A DNA stretch of 64,000 nt from Aphanizomenon flos-aquae FACHB-1287 (GTDB lineage Bacteria > Cyanobacteriota > Cyanobacteriia > Cyanobacteriales > Nostocaceae). This document shows positions 53,450-62,431 of the stretch, in pieces. A model generated the notes under the pieces. It ran no database searches, was not told where the DNA came from, and saw only the letters and a list, made by a program, of their open reading frames with translations. The stretch covers positions 1 to 64,000 of the forward strand of contig NZ_JACJTO010000024.1 of assembly GCF_014698755.1 (NCBI RefSeq), in the 5' to 3' direction. Made by a program: the position numbers and the translations under genes. Position 1 is the first letter of the stretch, and every line of letters begins with the position of its first letter.

Positions 53450-54817
53450 TTATCTTCCCAATTTATTAGGGATTCCTTCACAACCACCGGGAATTGTTTG
53501 TCTAGTCTTTTCTCCACACCAAGCACAGCAATAGTAACGGGTAGAGTCAGACATTCTTTGAGCGTTAGTAAAATCGGCATTTTCAATTACTGCTCCGGTG
53601 TGTTTTCCTGTTTGATAGTTGGGAGGTTCAGTGCGACTGCGGGGAGAAGCCTGTTCTAGTAAACCATAAAAAAAGCGCGCTCCGTTTAAATCAGCATTGC
53701 TCAGATTAGCATCATATAAGATTGTTCGGGAAAGGTTGGCCTTGACTAAATCACAACTGCTAAGATTAGCACGAATGAGATTGGCTTCACTTAAATCCGT
53801 CCACCGCAAATCATTATCGGCTAAATCTGCACCTGCTAACATTACACCTAAATCAATAACCCGTACTCCTTCTAAAAGATCTTCAGCATAACCACCACTA
53901 CCATCTAGTATAGCTCTTCCTAGTCGCCGATCGCGTTGCAGGGGAGAAAGTAATTTAGAACGGGAGAGAAATCGCAGAATTTTGGCTTTACCACTACCAT
54001 CTACACTACTAAATATAGCAGCAGTACGTCCTTCAGCGATCGCTCTTTCCTGTGGCCAATCTTCCAATAACCCTTCTTCATCTAATACTAGGTCGGAAAT
54101 TCCCTGAAAGTAAGAATCTATGGTTTGTTGTTGGGTAATAATATTTTGCTGTACAGTCAGTGAGTTTTGTTGAATAGTCAGATCTTTAGAAATTACATAT
54201 TGTCGCCAGGCCACATAAACGGCGATAATGGCAATGGCAATTTGTCCTAATGCTCCAAACCATTCTGCTAATGTACCAGAAGCATCCCAGTTAATTCTCA
54301 TTCCCCAACGCAGTAAAGCACTACCCAAATTAGTAAATCTAAATAGACCAATTATGGCTACTATTATTCCTATTAAACCAATAAATACGTTTCTATCTTG
54401 GGGTGAAAACCACTCTTGAATAATATCTCGTAACCACGGAAACAGGATAAACAGTGATAATACTAAGGTGGACACAGTTCCCACAATTCCCAGAAATGAG
54501 TTATTTATGACAATACCCGCTACAGTTGCGATAATCGCTAAACTCGTAAATAATAAAATTCTTGGGGTGATAGCAGTTTTTAGTCTGGAATTGCTCTCCA
54601 CAATCAAAGCAGTCCCTTTAATTATATTTGTCGTCAGGGACAATTGCTCAAGTATTTGTTTTTTTCCCAGTCCTTCCGTCAGCAATAATTGATCATTACC
54701 ACTAATTACCAATTTATCTTCCTGATTTATTTCTGAGTTAGATGAGTCAGGTGTAATAGTCATAGTTTTTTTATTCTTATCCCCCCATCTTATAAGCTCA
54801 ATAGCTGTAAAAAACAT
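53450..54817 (-). CDS. pentapeptide-repeat membrane protein
   Basis: This 455-residue protein has several N-terminal membrane helices (~85-235, including ILLFTSLAIIATVAGIVI, VFIGLIGIIVAIIGLF and IAIIAVYVAW). A cytoplasmic helical region with a coiled stretch of Gln/Thr repeats (TIQQNSLTVQQNIITQQQ) follows. Pentapeptide repeats of the A(D/N)Lxx type come next (~335-395, ADLADNDLRWTDLSEANLIRANLSS). The C-terminus has a possible zinc site, YYCCAWCGEKTRQTIPGGC. Start may be Met1 or Met19 (54763). Such proteins are common in cyanobacteria with no settled role. Confidence 0.85.
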   Translation of the reverse strand: MFFTAIELIRWGDKNKKTMTITPDSSNSEINQEDKLVISGNDQLLLTEGLGKKQILEQLSLTTNIIKGTALIVESNSRLKTAITPRILLFTSLAIIATVAGIVINNSFLGIVGTVSTLVLSLFILFPWLRDIIQEWFSPQDRNVFIGLIGIIVAIIGLFRFTNLGSALLRWGMRINWDASGTLAEWFGALGQIAIAIIAVYVAWRQYVISKDLTIQQNSLTVQQNIITQQQTIDSYFQGISDLVLDEEGLLEDWPQERAIAEGRTAAIFSSVDGSGKAKILRFLSRSKLLSPLQRDRRLGRAILDGSGGYAEDLLEGVRVIDLGVMLAGADLADNDLRWTDLSEANLIRANLSSCDLVKANLSRTILYDANLSNADLNGARFFYGLLEQASPRSRTEPPNYQTGKHTGAVIENADFTNAQRMSDSTRYYCCAWCGEKTRQTIPGGCEGIPNKLGR

Positions 54818-55158
54818 TTATATTAACAGCATTATTATAGTTCTCACCTCCCGTAAATGGGTTGGTAAGAAAATTTTCTGCCTCTAGAAGCAACAGGCAA
54901 ACAATTGTACCACAGATCATTTAGAATTTTTATGTGGCATATTATCAACTTTGATCCACATACAAGTTTATACTTAGGAATCATTGATTTATTGAGTATG
55001 GGTATGGTATAATTTCCTCAACTTATGAAAACCCTATCCCAATCTTCATCTTTAGTTCACACAATCAAAAAACGATTAATACTAATTTAGTTGATTTTGA
55101 TACGACTTTGAACGTTCCATCAGTTTTAGGATACTTATATGATTTTTGTAGGTGCAGT
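54818..55158. other. intergenic region, divergent
   Basis: This 341-bp spacer lies between the leftward pentapeptide gene and the rightward TPR lipoprotein and presumably holds both promoters. It contains a short in-frame extension of the lipoprotein frame (from 55108) that I exclude. No motif was identified. Confidence 0.4.
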
Positions 55159-55902
55159 ATGGTAGTTTGGCGACAATTAATTGCCTCTAGTTTAATCAGT
55201 TTTTTAGTGGTTGGCTGTAGTGATTTGGCAAATTCTGCGTCAGATAATTCCCAACAGGTCATTCAAGAAAGCAATGTTAATCAACTGATGACAGAAGTAC
55301 AAGATAGTCAAAAAGCCGAAAATTTATTATTGCAAGGTAATGGTTTATTAGATACCCATCATTATCAAGAAGCTTTAAACGTATACAATCAAGCCATAGC
55401 TCTTAAAACCGATAATGCTGAAACCTGGGTAAATCGAGGTAACGCTTTGATCGCTTTACAAAAATATCCAGAAGCTGTAGAATCTTATGACAAAGCCATT
55501 GCTATTCGTCCAAATAAAGATGAAGCTTGGTATAATCGTGGAAATGCTTTAACAGCTTTACAAAAGTACAAAGAAGCTATAAGATCCTATGATGAGTCCA
55601 TCGCTATTCACTCAAATAAACATGAAGCTTGGATTAACCGAGGAATTGCATTAACAAAATTACAACTCTATAAAGAGGCTTTAGCATCTTACAATCAAGC
55701 AATTACTATTCATCCTAATTTGGATAAAGCATATTATAACAAAGCTTGTAATTATGCTTTGCAAAATAATTTAGAATTAGCAATTGATAACCTCAAAAAA
55801 GCTATTGAGTTTGTACCTCAGAAATATCAAAATCTAGCGAAAACTGACCCGGATTTTGATAAAATTCGTGGTGAAAAGCGGTTTCAAGAATTATTACAAT
55901 AA
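55159..55902 (+). CDS. TPR-repeat lipoprotein
   Basis: This is a 247-residue lipoprotein if the ATG at 55159 is used. That start gives a clean signal peptide MVVWRQLIASSLISFLVVGC with a lipobox (LVVGC), whereas the longer frame from 55108 buries it. About four tetratricopeptide repeats follow (~55-200), with the repeated phrase NKDEAWYNRGNALTALQKYKEAIRSYDESIAI. The end is PQKYQNLAKTDPDFDKIRGEKRFQELL. It is probably a periplasmic scaffold. It lies 62 bp before rsmE and may be co-transcribed. Confidence 0.88.
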   Translation: MVVWRQLIASSLISFLVVGCSDLANSASDNSQQVIQESNVNQLMTEVQDSQKAENLLLQGNGLLDTHHYQEALNVYNQAIALKTDNAETWVNRGNALIALQKYPEAVESYDKAIAIRPNKDEAWYNRGNALTALQKYKEAIRSYDESIAIHSNKHEAWINRGIALTKLQLYKEALASYNQAITIHPNLDKAYYNKACNYALQNNLELAIDNLKKAIEFVPQKYQNLAKTDPDFDKIRGEKRFQELLQ

Positions 55903-55964
55903 TGTCAATTGCTTGAGGCAATTTTGTCAGAATTATCCCCCTTCTACTTCCCGCTCCCTCCTCT

Positions 55965-56669
55965 ATGTCACAACTTCAACGCATTACTATTCATACCCAT
56001 CAAATCCAAGCAACTCAACTTTTATTAACATCCCAACAACAACATTATTTGTTGCGGGTGTTGCGGTTACGAGATGGTGATCAATTTATTGCTATGGATG
56101 GTATGGGAGAATGGTTATTAGCGCAATTACAAGGGGAACAAGGAAAGATATTAGGATCACTTGCAGTCAAAATGGAATTACCCGTATCTATTACCTTAAT
56201 GATGGCCTTACCAAAAGGAAATGGATTTGATGAAGTTGTCCGGTGTTGTACGGAATTAGGGGTAACTTGTATTGCACCTGTTTTGAGCGATCGCAGCTTA
56301 TTAAATCCCAGTTCTCAAAAGCTAGAACGCTGGCGGCGCATAGCTTCAGAAGCCGCTGAACAATCAGAGCGTACCTTTGTTCCTACCATCTTAGATCCAG
56401 TTACTTTTAATACATTTTTAAATAAAGCTGTTGCCACTCACCGTTATATCTGCGAAGCCCGTGGTAATTATCCTCATTTAAAACAGGTAATAAACAACAC
56501 CACAAATGATATAATTATTGCCATTGGACCAGAGGGAGGGTGGACAAATCAAGAAATAGAAATGGCTGTAAAATTAGAATTTCAGCCCATTTCCTTGGGT
56601 CGTCGCATTCTCCGCGCAGTCACAGCCCCCATAGTGGCCATATCCTTAATAGGAGCAAATTTTGAATGA
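55965..56669 (+). CDS. rsmE: 16S rRNA m3U1498 methyltransferase RsmE
   Basis: RsmE methylates U1498 of 16S rRNA using SAM. The 234-residue protein belongs to the SPOUT superfamily. A small N-terminal PUA-like part (HYLLRVLRLRDGDQFIAMDG) leads to the knotted domain with ALPKGNGFDEVVRCCTELGV, RWRRIASEAAEQSER, IAIGPEGGWTNQEIE and LGRRILRAVTAPI. All conserved segments are present. Its stop overlaps the next gene's ATG by four bases (56666-56669), so it begins a tightly packed three-gene run. Confidence 0.95.
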   Translation: MSQLQRITIHTHQIQATQLLLTSQQQHYLLRVLRLRDGDQFIAMDGMGEWLLAQLQGEQGKILGSLAVKMELPVSITLMMALPKGNGFDEVVRCCTELGVTCIAPVLSDRSLLNPSSQKLERWRRIASEAAEQSERTFVPTILDPVTFNTFLNKAVATHRYICEARGNYPHLKQVINNTTNDIIIAIGPEGGWTNQEIEMAVKLEFQPISLGRRILRAVTAPIVAISLIGANFE

Positions 56670-57319
56670 CCTCCGGGAAACCATTAAAACAACATCTGAT
56701 TATTTTTACCCGCTACCCAGAACCAGGGAAAACAAAAACCCGGTTAATACCTGCTTTGGGTGAAGTTGAGGCGGCGAATTTGCAACAGCAAATGACTGAA
56801 TATACGATTTTTCAAGTTAAGGAACTGCAAAAAATAACTACAGTATCCGTAGAAGTACGGTTTACGGGTGGTGATTTGGAAAAAATGCAAAATTGGTTAG
56901 GAAATGATTTAAGATATCAACTTCAAGGTGAGGGAGATTTAGGTACAAGAATGAAGCGATCGCTAATTAATGCGTTTAGTCAAGGAGCGGAAAAAATTAT
57001 AATTATTGGTACAGATTGTCCCGATCTAAATCCGCAAATTTTAACAACCGCTTTTGAACAATTAAATGTTTTTAATCTTGTCCTTGGTCCAGCCCTTGAC
57101 GGTGGTTATTATTTAATTGGGTTACAACAACCAATAGCAAAATTATTTGCGAATATCCCCTGGGGAACTGCTCAAGTATTCTCAAAAACAGTAGAAATTG
57201 CTCAGAAATTAAATTTATCAATTGGCTATCTGCAACCCTTAGCAGATATTGATTGTCCAAAGGATCTTGAAAACCGGGACTTTTCCAATATAGGACAAAA
57301 TTTATGTACATTTAAATAA
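56666..57319 (+). CDS. DUF2064 / TIGR04282-family glycosyltransferase-like protein
   Basis: This 217-residue protein has a nucleotide-sugar transferase fold of the DUF2064 (TIGR04282) type. It shows LIIFTRYPEPGKTKTRLIPALG (nucleotide loop), IIIGTDCPDLNPQIL (Asp motif), LGPALDGGYYLIGL and LQPLADIDCPKDLENR. The substrate is unknown. Its ATG overlaps the rsmE stop, and the next gene's ATG directly follows its own TAA, so the three genes are translationally linked. Confidence 0.9.
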   Translation: MTSGKPLKQHLIIFTRYPEPGKTKTRLIPALGEVEAANLQQQMTEYTIFQVKELQKITTVSVEVRFTGGDLEKMQNWLGNDLRYQLQGEGDLGTRMKRSLINAFSQGAEKIIIIGTDCPDLNPQILTTAFEQLNVFNLVLGPALDGGYYLIGLQQPIAKLFANIPWGTAQVFSKTVEIAQKLNLSIGYLQPLADIDCPKDLENRDFSNIGQNLCTFK

Positions 57320-58150
57320 ATGAATATTATAAAATTTGATAGACTAACTGTCATCAGGCATTGTTCTAAATTTAATTGTCAAGAGACTATGTTGAAATTC
57401 CCTCAAAAATTTTTCGTATTAGGTTTACCAGTTCATATTCTCGAAAATTACCCAAACTGGTTGTTAGATTGTCTGAAACAAAGCCAAGGGACTCATGTAG
57501 TCACCCTCAACGCAGAAATGACCATGCAAGCGGAGCGGAATTTTCCCCTAGCTAAGATCATCAAAAACGCTGAATTAGTTATTCCCGATGGAGCAGGAGT
57601 TGCTTTATATTTAAAATATTTATTAGGGGAAAAAGTAAAACGTTTTCCGGGAATTGAATTAGCAGAAACCCTTTTACAAAAAATAGCTCAAGAACAAATG
57701 TCTACTTCAATATTTTTCTATGGAGGCGCACCAGGAGTAGCCGTAAAAGCAGCAGATTTATGGCAAAGAAAATTCCCTACTCTCAATATATTAGGCACAC
57801 ATTCTGGTTATCATTCATCAGCAGAGGAACAACAGTTATTACAAACTCTCAACCAACTACAGCCACAAGTGATATTTGTGGGTTTAGGAGTACCGCGTCA
57901 AGAATTATGGATTGCTAAACACCGTGATTTGTGTCCCCACTCAATTTGGATAGGTGTTGGTGGTAGTTTTGATATTTGGTCAGGAAGAAAAACTCGCGCT
58001 CCCCATTGGTTGGCTAATAATAACTTAGAATGGATGTATAGATTATATCAAGAACCCTGGCGTTGGCAACGGATGTTAGCCTTACCAGAGTTCGTTTTCA
58101 AGTCTTTTATTTATCGTTGGATTCCCGGAGGTATGCTCCCAAAACATTAA
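57320..58150 (+). CDS. WecB/TagA/CpsF-family glycosyltransferase
   Basis: This 276-residue enzyme of the WecB/TagA/CpsF family transfers an N-acetylated mannosamine-type or related sugar onto a lipid-linked acceptor. It shows VTLNAEMTMQAERN, PDGAGVALYLKYL, the SIFFYGGAPGVAVKAADLW loop, IFVGLGVPRQELWIAKHR and GVGGSFDIWSGRKTRAP. The C-terminal basic-hydrophobic tail is typical of membrane-associated members. Met24 (57389) is an alternative start closer to the family consensus. It likely takes part in surface polysaccharide synthesis. Confidence 0.92.
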   Translation: MNIIKFDRLTVIRHCSKFNCQETMLKFPQKFFVLGLPVHILENYPNWLLDCLKQSQGTHVVTLNAEMTMQAERNFPLAKIIKNAELVIPDGAGVALYLKYLLGEKVKRFPGIELAETLLQKIAQEQMSTSIFFYGGAPGVAVKAADLWQRKFPTLNILGTHSGYHSSAEEQQLLQTLNQLQPQVIFVGLGVPRQELWIAKHRDLCPHSIWIGVGGSFDIWSGRKTRAPHWLANNNLEWMYRLYQEPWRWQRMLALPEFVFKSFIYRWIPGGMLPKH

Positions 58151-58247
58151 ATTAATTTTGCTCCGTGGGTATATCAGGGGAAACGCATCTAAATTTTATT
58201 GACAAAATACTGTTTTAATGTATATATTGTGAATATTATGGTTATTT

Positions 58248-58353
58248 TACAGCCCTTTCCGGTGTTGCGAGGTAAATATCTAGGGGGCAAGATGCCCGCA
58301 CCACAGGAGTTCAGGGTTAAATTTTGTACATCATCATTGCGGAAAATACTGTA
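58248..58353 (+). mobile_element. MITE copy 5
   Basis: It starts TACAGCCCTTTCCGGTG and ends GGAAAATACTGTA, 106 bp, with core CTAGGGGGCAAGATGCCCGC and GGTAAATATC...TTTTGTACATC. It lies between two convergent genes and is the most diverged of the five copies in its left half. Confidence 0.8.
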
Positions 58354-58396
58354 TTGATCAGATGAGTTTCCCTTGGATAGATTATGATGCTTACAT

Positions 58397-59527
58397 TTAT
58401 ACTTTAATAAACCAACGTTTCTGATACATCAAAACAGCAACACCATACCAAAATAACAGGGTAACAAGTGCAAATAAAAATGAGCCGTTGAAATTTCCTG
58501 CCCAAGATGCAAAAATATTTTGATAAATCCAATTATAGATACTAATGGCATTTTCACCTGTACCAATTTTGGTTTTAGCTATGATTTTAATCAGGAATAC
58601 GGAAGCAACAAAAAGAGCAATTGCATTTAATCCCATTATCTCAAATGATTTACTCCAGCGTTTAATTAACCTCACTTCTATCAACTCATAACAAGCAGCT
58701 AATAACATTAATGCCCAACCAGTGGTAAATAGAACATAGGAACTTGTCCAGATTTTCTTATTAATGGGAAATGCCACATCCCAAATAATTGCAATTACCA
58801 AACAACACAAACCAAATAATACTAAATCCATGCTAGTTTGTGAAGTAGCCTGTTTTTTATCTTTGATCCATTGTCCTGTAAAATAACCGGCTAAAACGCT
58901 AACTATTGCCGGAATAGTGCTAAAAAGTCCTTCTGGATCTCCCATGAAATTAAACCCATCACCTTTATATAAATGTGCTTTGGGAATAATTAATCTGTCA
59001 ATAAATGCGCCAAAATTACCTTCTCGTGTCAGCACTCCTGCACCATAATCAGGAACTGGGATATACATCATTGTTAACCAATAAGCAACAAGTAATCCTC
59101 CTGCTAATAACCATTGACCTTTGCGAGGTAATTTTAAAACTATCAAAGATGCAAATAAGTAAGTTAAGGCAATTCGTTGTAATACTCCCATCCAGCGGAT
59201 ACTACTGAAATCAAAAGTCCAAACGCCTTGATTCCAAAAACCATTTAAGACTAAACCTAATATAAACAGAATAGCAGTCCGGCGTAAAATGCGTAAGTAA
59301 ACTGCTTGAGAAGGCTTGTTCCCAGTGGTATACTTTGATAGAGAAAAAGTCATTGCTACACCAACAATGAATAAAAACCAGGGAAATATCAAATCAGTGG
59401 GTGTACAACCGTGCCATTCAGCATGACTGAGGGGACGATAAACATCATCTGTAGCTCTGGCCATATTAGCGAGAATCATCGCTGCAATGGTAATACCACG
59501 AAACACATCAAGTGAAATTAGACGCAT
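58397..59527 (-). CDS. DUF5009 / heparan-alpha-glucosaminide N-acetyltransferase-like membrane protein
   Basis: This 376-residue membrane protein has about ten helices. It opens with RLISLDVFRGITIAAMILAN, the hallmark of the HGSNAT/YeiB-like acyltransferase group. HAEWHGCTPTDLIFPWFLFIVGVAMTFSL follows, with the conserved HxxWxG and DL-F-P-F residues. In animals the family acetylates a terminal glucosamine across the lysosomal membrane. Bacterial members are thought to modify cell-wall or surface sugars, but the substrate here is unknown. Confidence 0.88.
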   Translation of the reverse strand: MRLISLDVFRGITIAAMILANMARATDDVYRPLSHAEWHGCTPTDLIFPWFLFIVGVAMTFSLSKYTTGNKPSQAVYLRILRRTAILFILGLVLNGFWNQGVWTFDFSSIRWMGVLQRIALTYLFASLIVLKLPRKGQWLLAGGLLVAYWLTMMYIPVPDYGAGVLTREGNFGAFIDRLIIPKAHLYKGDGFNFMGDPEGLFSTIPAIVSVLAGYFTGQWIKDKKQATSQTSMDLVLFGLCCLVIAIIWDVAFPINKKIWTSSYVLFTTGWALMLLAACYELIEVRLIKRWSKSFEIMGLNAIALFVASVFLIKIIAKTKIGTGENAISIYNWIYQNIFASWAGNFNGSFLFALVTLLFWYGVAVLMYQKRWFIKV

Positions 59528-59723
59528 AGGCGGAATAAGTGATTTGAATTTGAGAATCTAACAGATAATTTTTCTAGAAACTTGGCAATATCACCGTCAT
59601 ATAAGTCAATGATGTTACTAACAACCACTTTAATTTTTAGCGGATTATTTCTATAGAGATAGCATAGTTCATATTGCCTCGGTCAGTGGTTAGTTGCCTT
59701 CCAAATTGAGTTAAAAAAGAAAT

Positions 59724-60899
59724 ATGAAAATTACCGACAAAATCAACGATTGGCTGGAAACCCACGCTTGTGCGCCCGCTTATAGCGGTTGGGTATTAGC
59801 GGGAATCTCTGTCTGTTATTTAGGAGCAGGGATTAATACCATGGCTGGCTGGCTATATGTTATTAGTGGAGTCAGTTTCGCGCTTTTGGGGTTATCAGCC
59901 TTTATGGCCCCGCGATCGCTTGTGGGTATAATTGTTAAACGTCGTCCTATTGCACCAGTCACCGTCGGTGATGATCTAAAAATTGAGATAGAAATTCAAA
60001 ATCAGAGAAAACAACCTGCAAATTTATTACAAATTAGAGACATTATCCCATTTATTTTTGGTCAGCCAGTCCAGCAAAATATTGAAACTATTCAACCACA
60101 GGATATTTACCACTGGATCTATTATCATCCCACACAACAGCGAGGCGTTTACCGTTGGCATAGAGCGGAATTAGCCACTGGTGCACCCTTGGGTTTATTT
60201 TGGTGTCGTCGTCCTCGAAAATGTGAAGCCAGAGCAATAGTTTATCCCACCGTCTTACCCCTCACCAATTGCCCCTTAATTGATAAAATCGGAGAAGATG
60301 ATAGTCAAAGAGGAGATCCCCGTGGTAAACCTTTACAAATAGCTACAGCAGGATTAGTGCGATCGCTGCGTCCCTACCGCATTGGTGATCCGACCCGGTT
60401 AATTCATTGGCGAACCAGTGCCCGTTATGGAGAATTACGAGTGCGGGAATTAGAAATAATTACCGCAGGACAAGAGATTATAATCGCCATAGATAGTTCC
60501 TTCAATTGGCAACAAGAATTATTTGAACAAGCTGTAATTACCGCCGCTTCCTTGTATTTTTATGCCCAAAAGCAAAAACTGCAAGTACAACTCTGGACAG
60601 CAGATTCAGGCTTAATTACAGGTAATATCTCAGTTCTAGAAACCTTAGCAGCCACCAACCCCAACGAAAAAAACAACTTACTACCAGATCACTGTCCGAT
60701 AATTTGGCTAACAGAAAACGCCCTCACCATATCTTCCTTACCCCTGGGTAGTCGTTGGCTACTCTGGCAAAATCTAGACTTATCTGCAGAAACCGTTATT
60801 AATCCAGAATATCCGGGAATCATCATCCAAAATCAACAAGAATTACAACCGCAATTACAAAAAACTCTGAGTTTGTTTAAAAATGATTTCTCTAACTGA
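59724..60899 (+). CDS. DUF58 domain protein
   Basis: This 391-residue protein has two N-terminal membrane helices (~20-65) and a DUF58 domain. The domain is marked by RSLRPYRIGDPTRLIHWRTSARYGELRVRELE (~215-245), followed by a von Willebrand-type fold (EIIIAIDSSFNWQQELFEQAVITAASL). DUF58 proteins usually sit with MoxR ATPases; no moxR gene is present here. The role is unknown. It ends two bases before the extended reading frame of ftrC. Confidence 0.85.
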   Translation: MKITDKINDWLETHACAPAYSGWVLAGISVCYLGAGINTMAGWLYVISGVSFALLGLSAFMAPRSLVGIIVKRRPIAPVTVGDDLKIEIEIQNQRKQPANLLQIRDIIPFIFGQPVQQNIETIQPQDIYHWIYYHPTQQRGVYRWHRAELATGAPLGLFWCRRPRKCEARAIVYPTVLPLTNCPLIDKIGEDDSQRGDPRGKPLQIATAGLVRSLRPYRIGDPTRLIHWRTSARYGELRVRELEIITAGQEIIIAIDSSFNWQQELFEQAVITAASLYFYAQKQKLQVQLWTADSGLITGNISVLETLAATNPNEKNNLLPDHCPIIWLTENALTISSLPLGSRWLLWQNLDLSAETVINPEYPGIIIQNQQELQPQLQKTLSLFKNDFSN

Positions 60900-60940
60900 C
60901 CGTGATGTACAATGCAAAGAAACATGAAAATTTATCAGCA

Positions 60941-61306
60941 ATGACTACACCAGAAGTAAATTTAAAATCTAGCGATAAAAGCCTAGAAGCAATGCGGCAT
61001 TTTTCCGAACAATATGCCAAACGGACGGGAACATACTTCTGTTCTGAATCTTCCGTAACCGCAGTTGTTATAGAAGGACTGGCCAAACATAAAGACGAAC
61101 TTGGCGCGCCTTTATGCCCTTGTCGCCATTATGATGATAAAGTGGCCGAAGTTAACGCCGCTTTTTGGAACTGTCCCTGCGTACCCATGCGCGAACGGAA
61201 AGAATGTCACTGTATGCTGTTCCTCACCGAGGATAATGATTTTGTCGGTGATAAACAAGAAATATCCATGGAAACCATTAAAGAAGCTCGGGATAGTATG
61301 GGATGA
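60941..61306 (+). CDS. ftrC: ferredoxin:thioredoxin reductase catalytic subunit
   Basis: FtrC carries the [4Fe-4S] cluster and redox-active disulfide that pass electrons from photosystem-I-reduced ferredoxin to thioredoxins, linking light to enzyme regulation. From the ATG at 60941 the protein has 121 residues. A longer GTG frame (60902) adds 13 residues. All cluster and disulfide cysteines are present: TYFCSESSV, APLCPCRHY, NCPCVPM and ECHCMLF. Its stop overlaps the DUF309 ATG (ATGA at 61303), so the two are coupled. Confidence 0.96.
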   Translation: MTTPEVNLKSSDKSLEAMRHFSEQYAKRTGTYFCSESSVTAVVIEGLAKHKDELGAPLCPCRHYDDKVAEVNAAFWNCPCVPMRERKECHCMLFLTEDNDFVGDKQEISMETIKEARDSMG

Positions 61307-61695
61307 ATGAAACCATGCCCGAAGAGTTTTGGCAAGGTATAAAACAGTTCAATATTGGACAGTTTTACGCTTGCCATGACATTCTCGAAGCACTCTGGAT
61401 TGATAGTATCGAACCAGATAAAACTTTTTATCAAGGGATTCTGCAAATTGCCGTAGGACTATATCATCTGGGTAATCATAACCGACGCGGAGCAATGATT
61501 CTTTTAGGAGAAGGTAGCAATCGTCTTCGGCGTTATCTACCCAGCTACGGCGGTATTCATGTAGAAGAATTATTAACTCAAAGTGTAGATTTACTGAAAA
61601 CACTACAACAACAAAGCCTCGAACCAACGACAAATACTGAATTAGGAGCAAATCAAACCTGGCTTTTACCCACTATTTCCCTGTCTGAACTATGA
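61303..61695 (+). CDS. DUF309 protein
   Basis: This 130-residue helical protein belongs to the DUF309 family. It shows EEFWQGIKQFNIGQFYACHDILEALWID, FYQGILQIAVGLYHLGNHNRRGAMILLGEGSNRLRRYLPSYGGI and a short tail. The conserved Glu, His, Asp and Arg could form an active site, but function is unknown. Its start codon overlaps the ftrC stop, which suggests the two are made together. Confidence 0.92.
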   Translation: MNETMPEEFWQGIKQFNIGQFYACHDILEALWIDSIEPDKTFYQGILQIAVGLYHLGNHNRRGAMILLGEGSNRLRRYLPSYGGIHVEELLTQSVDLLKTLQQQSLEPTTNTELGANQTWLLPTISLSEL

Positions 61696-61856
61696 TTTAT
61701 GAGATTTTAATGATTTGTAGAATTAATTTGATTGATCTTTTATAAATATGTCAGATTCGGTAAAAAGCAACAAATTTTTGTTAGTTATGATCACAGATCT
61801 TCAACCCGAAACTAAAGTTTAAAAAAACCGTCCATTTTGGCCATAGAACTAATATT

Positions 61857-62405
61857 TTGTGCCTCAGTTTCCTGGTCCCTATTGCTCCCTATAACCGTTC
61901 TCCAATTGCTATGATACCTCGCTATCAATTGCTAAAATCACAAATACACCGCTTAGGATTAGCCTTAGCACTGCCAATTTCCCTTTTATGTGTGGGAGGA
62001 TTGTCTACCCAATTGCCACCCGCTACAGCCCAATCAGGGGGAAATCGTCCCTTGACTATCCGCTCTGATACCCAAGAATATGACGCAAAAACCCAAGTAA
62101 TTACTGCCCGTGGTAATGTCCAAATGGTGTATCCGGCTCGCCAAATTCAAGCCACATCTGCTCAAGCTCAATACTTTAGTAAAGAAAAACGGATTGATTT
62201 CAGCGGTAATGTTTACATTTTACAACAGGGTAGCAATAGTATCCGTGCCGAAAAAGTTACTTATTTAATTAACGAAGGTAAATTTATTGCCTTACCAAAA
62301 TCTAATCGTCAGGTTGAATCTATATACATGGTAGAAGATTCTAATCCCAGTCAACAAACTAATAAACCAGCCCCAAAAACCCCAAATCTGAAGCGTTCTA
62401 ATTAG
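61857..62405 (+). CDS. lptA: LptA/OstA-like periplasmic LPS transport protein
   Basis: This periplasmic bridge protein is thought to carry lipopolysaccharide from the inner to the outer membrane. The frame of 182 residues is open from 61857. The ATG at residue 19 (61911) gives a cleaner signal peptide (LGLALALPISLLCVGGLSTQLPPATAQ). The beta-jellyroll repeats follow: RPLTIRSDTQEYDAKTQVITARGNVQMVYPARQIQATSAQAQYFSKEKRIDFSGNVYI. It heads an lptA-lptB-lptF/G run; lptB begins 27 bp later. Confidence 0.9.
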   Translation: MCLSFLVPIAPYNRSPIAMIPRYQLLKSQIHRLGLALALPISLLCVGGLSTQLPPATAQSGGNRPLTIRSDTQEYDAKTQVITARGNVQMVYPARQIQATSAQAQYFSKEKRIDFSGNVYILQQGSNSIRAEKVTYLINEGKFIALPKSNRQVESIYMVEDSNPSQQTNKPAPKTPNLKRSN

Positions 62406-62431
62406 TATCTACACCTGGACAAAATCTCATA

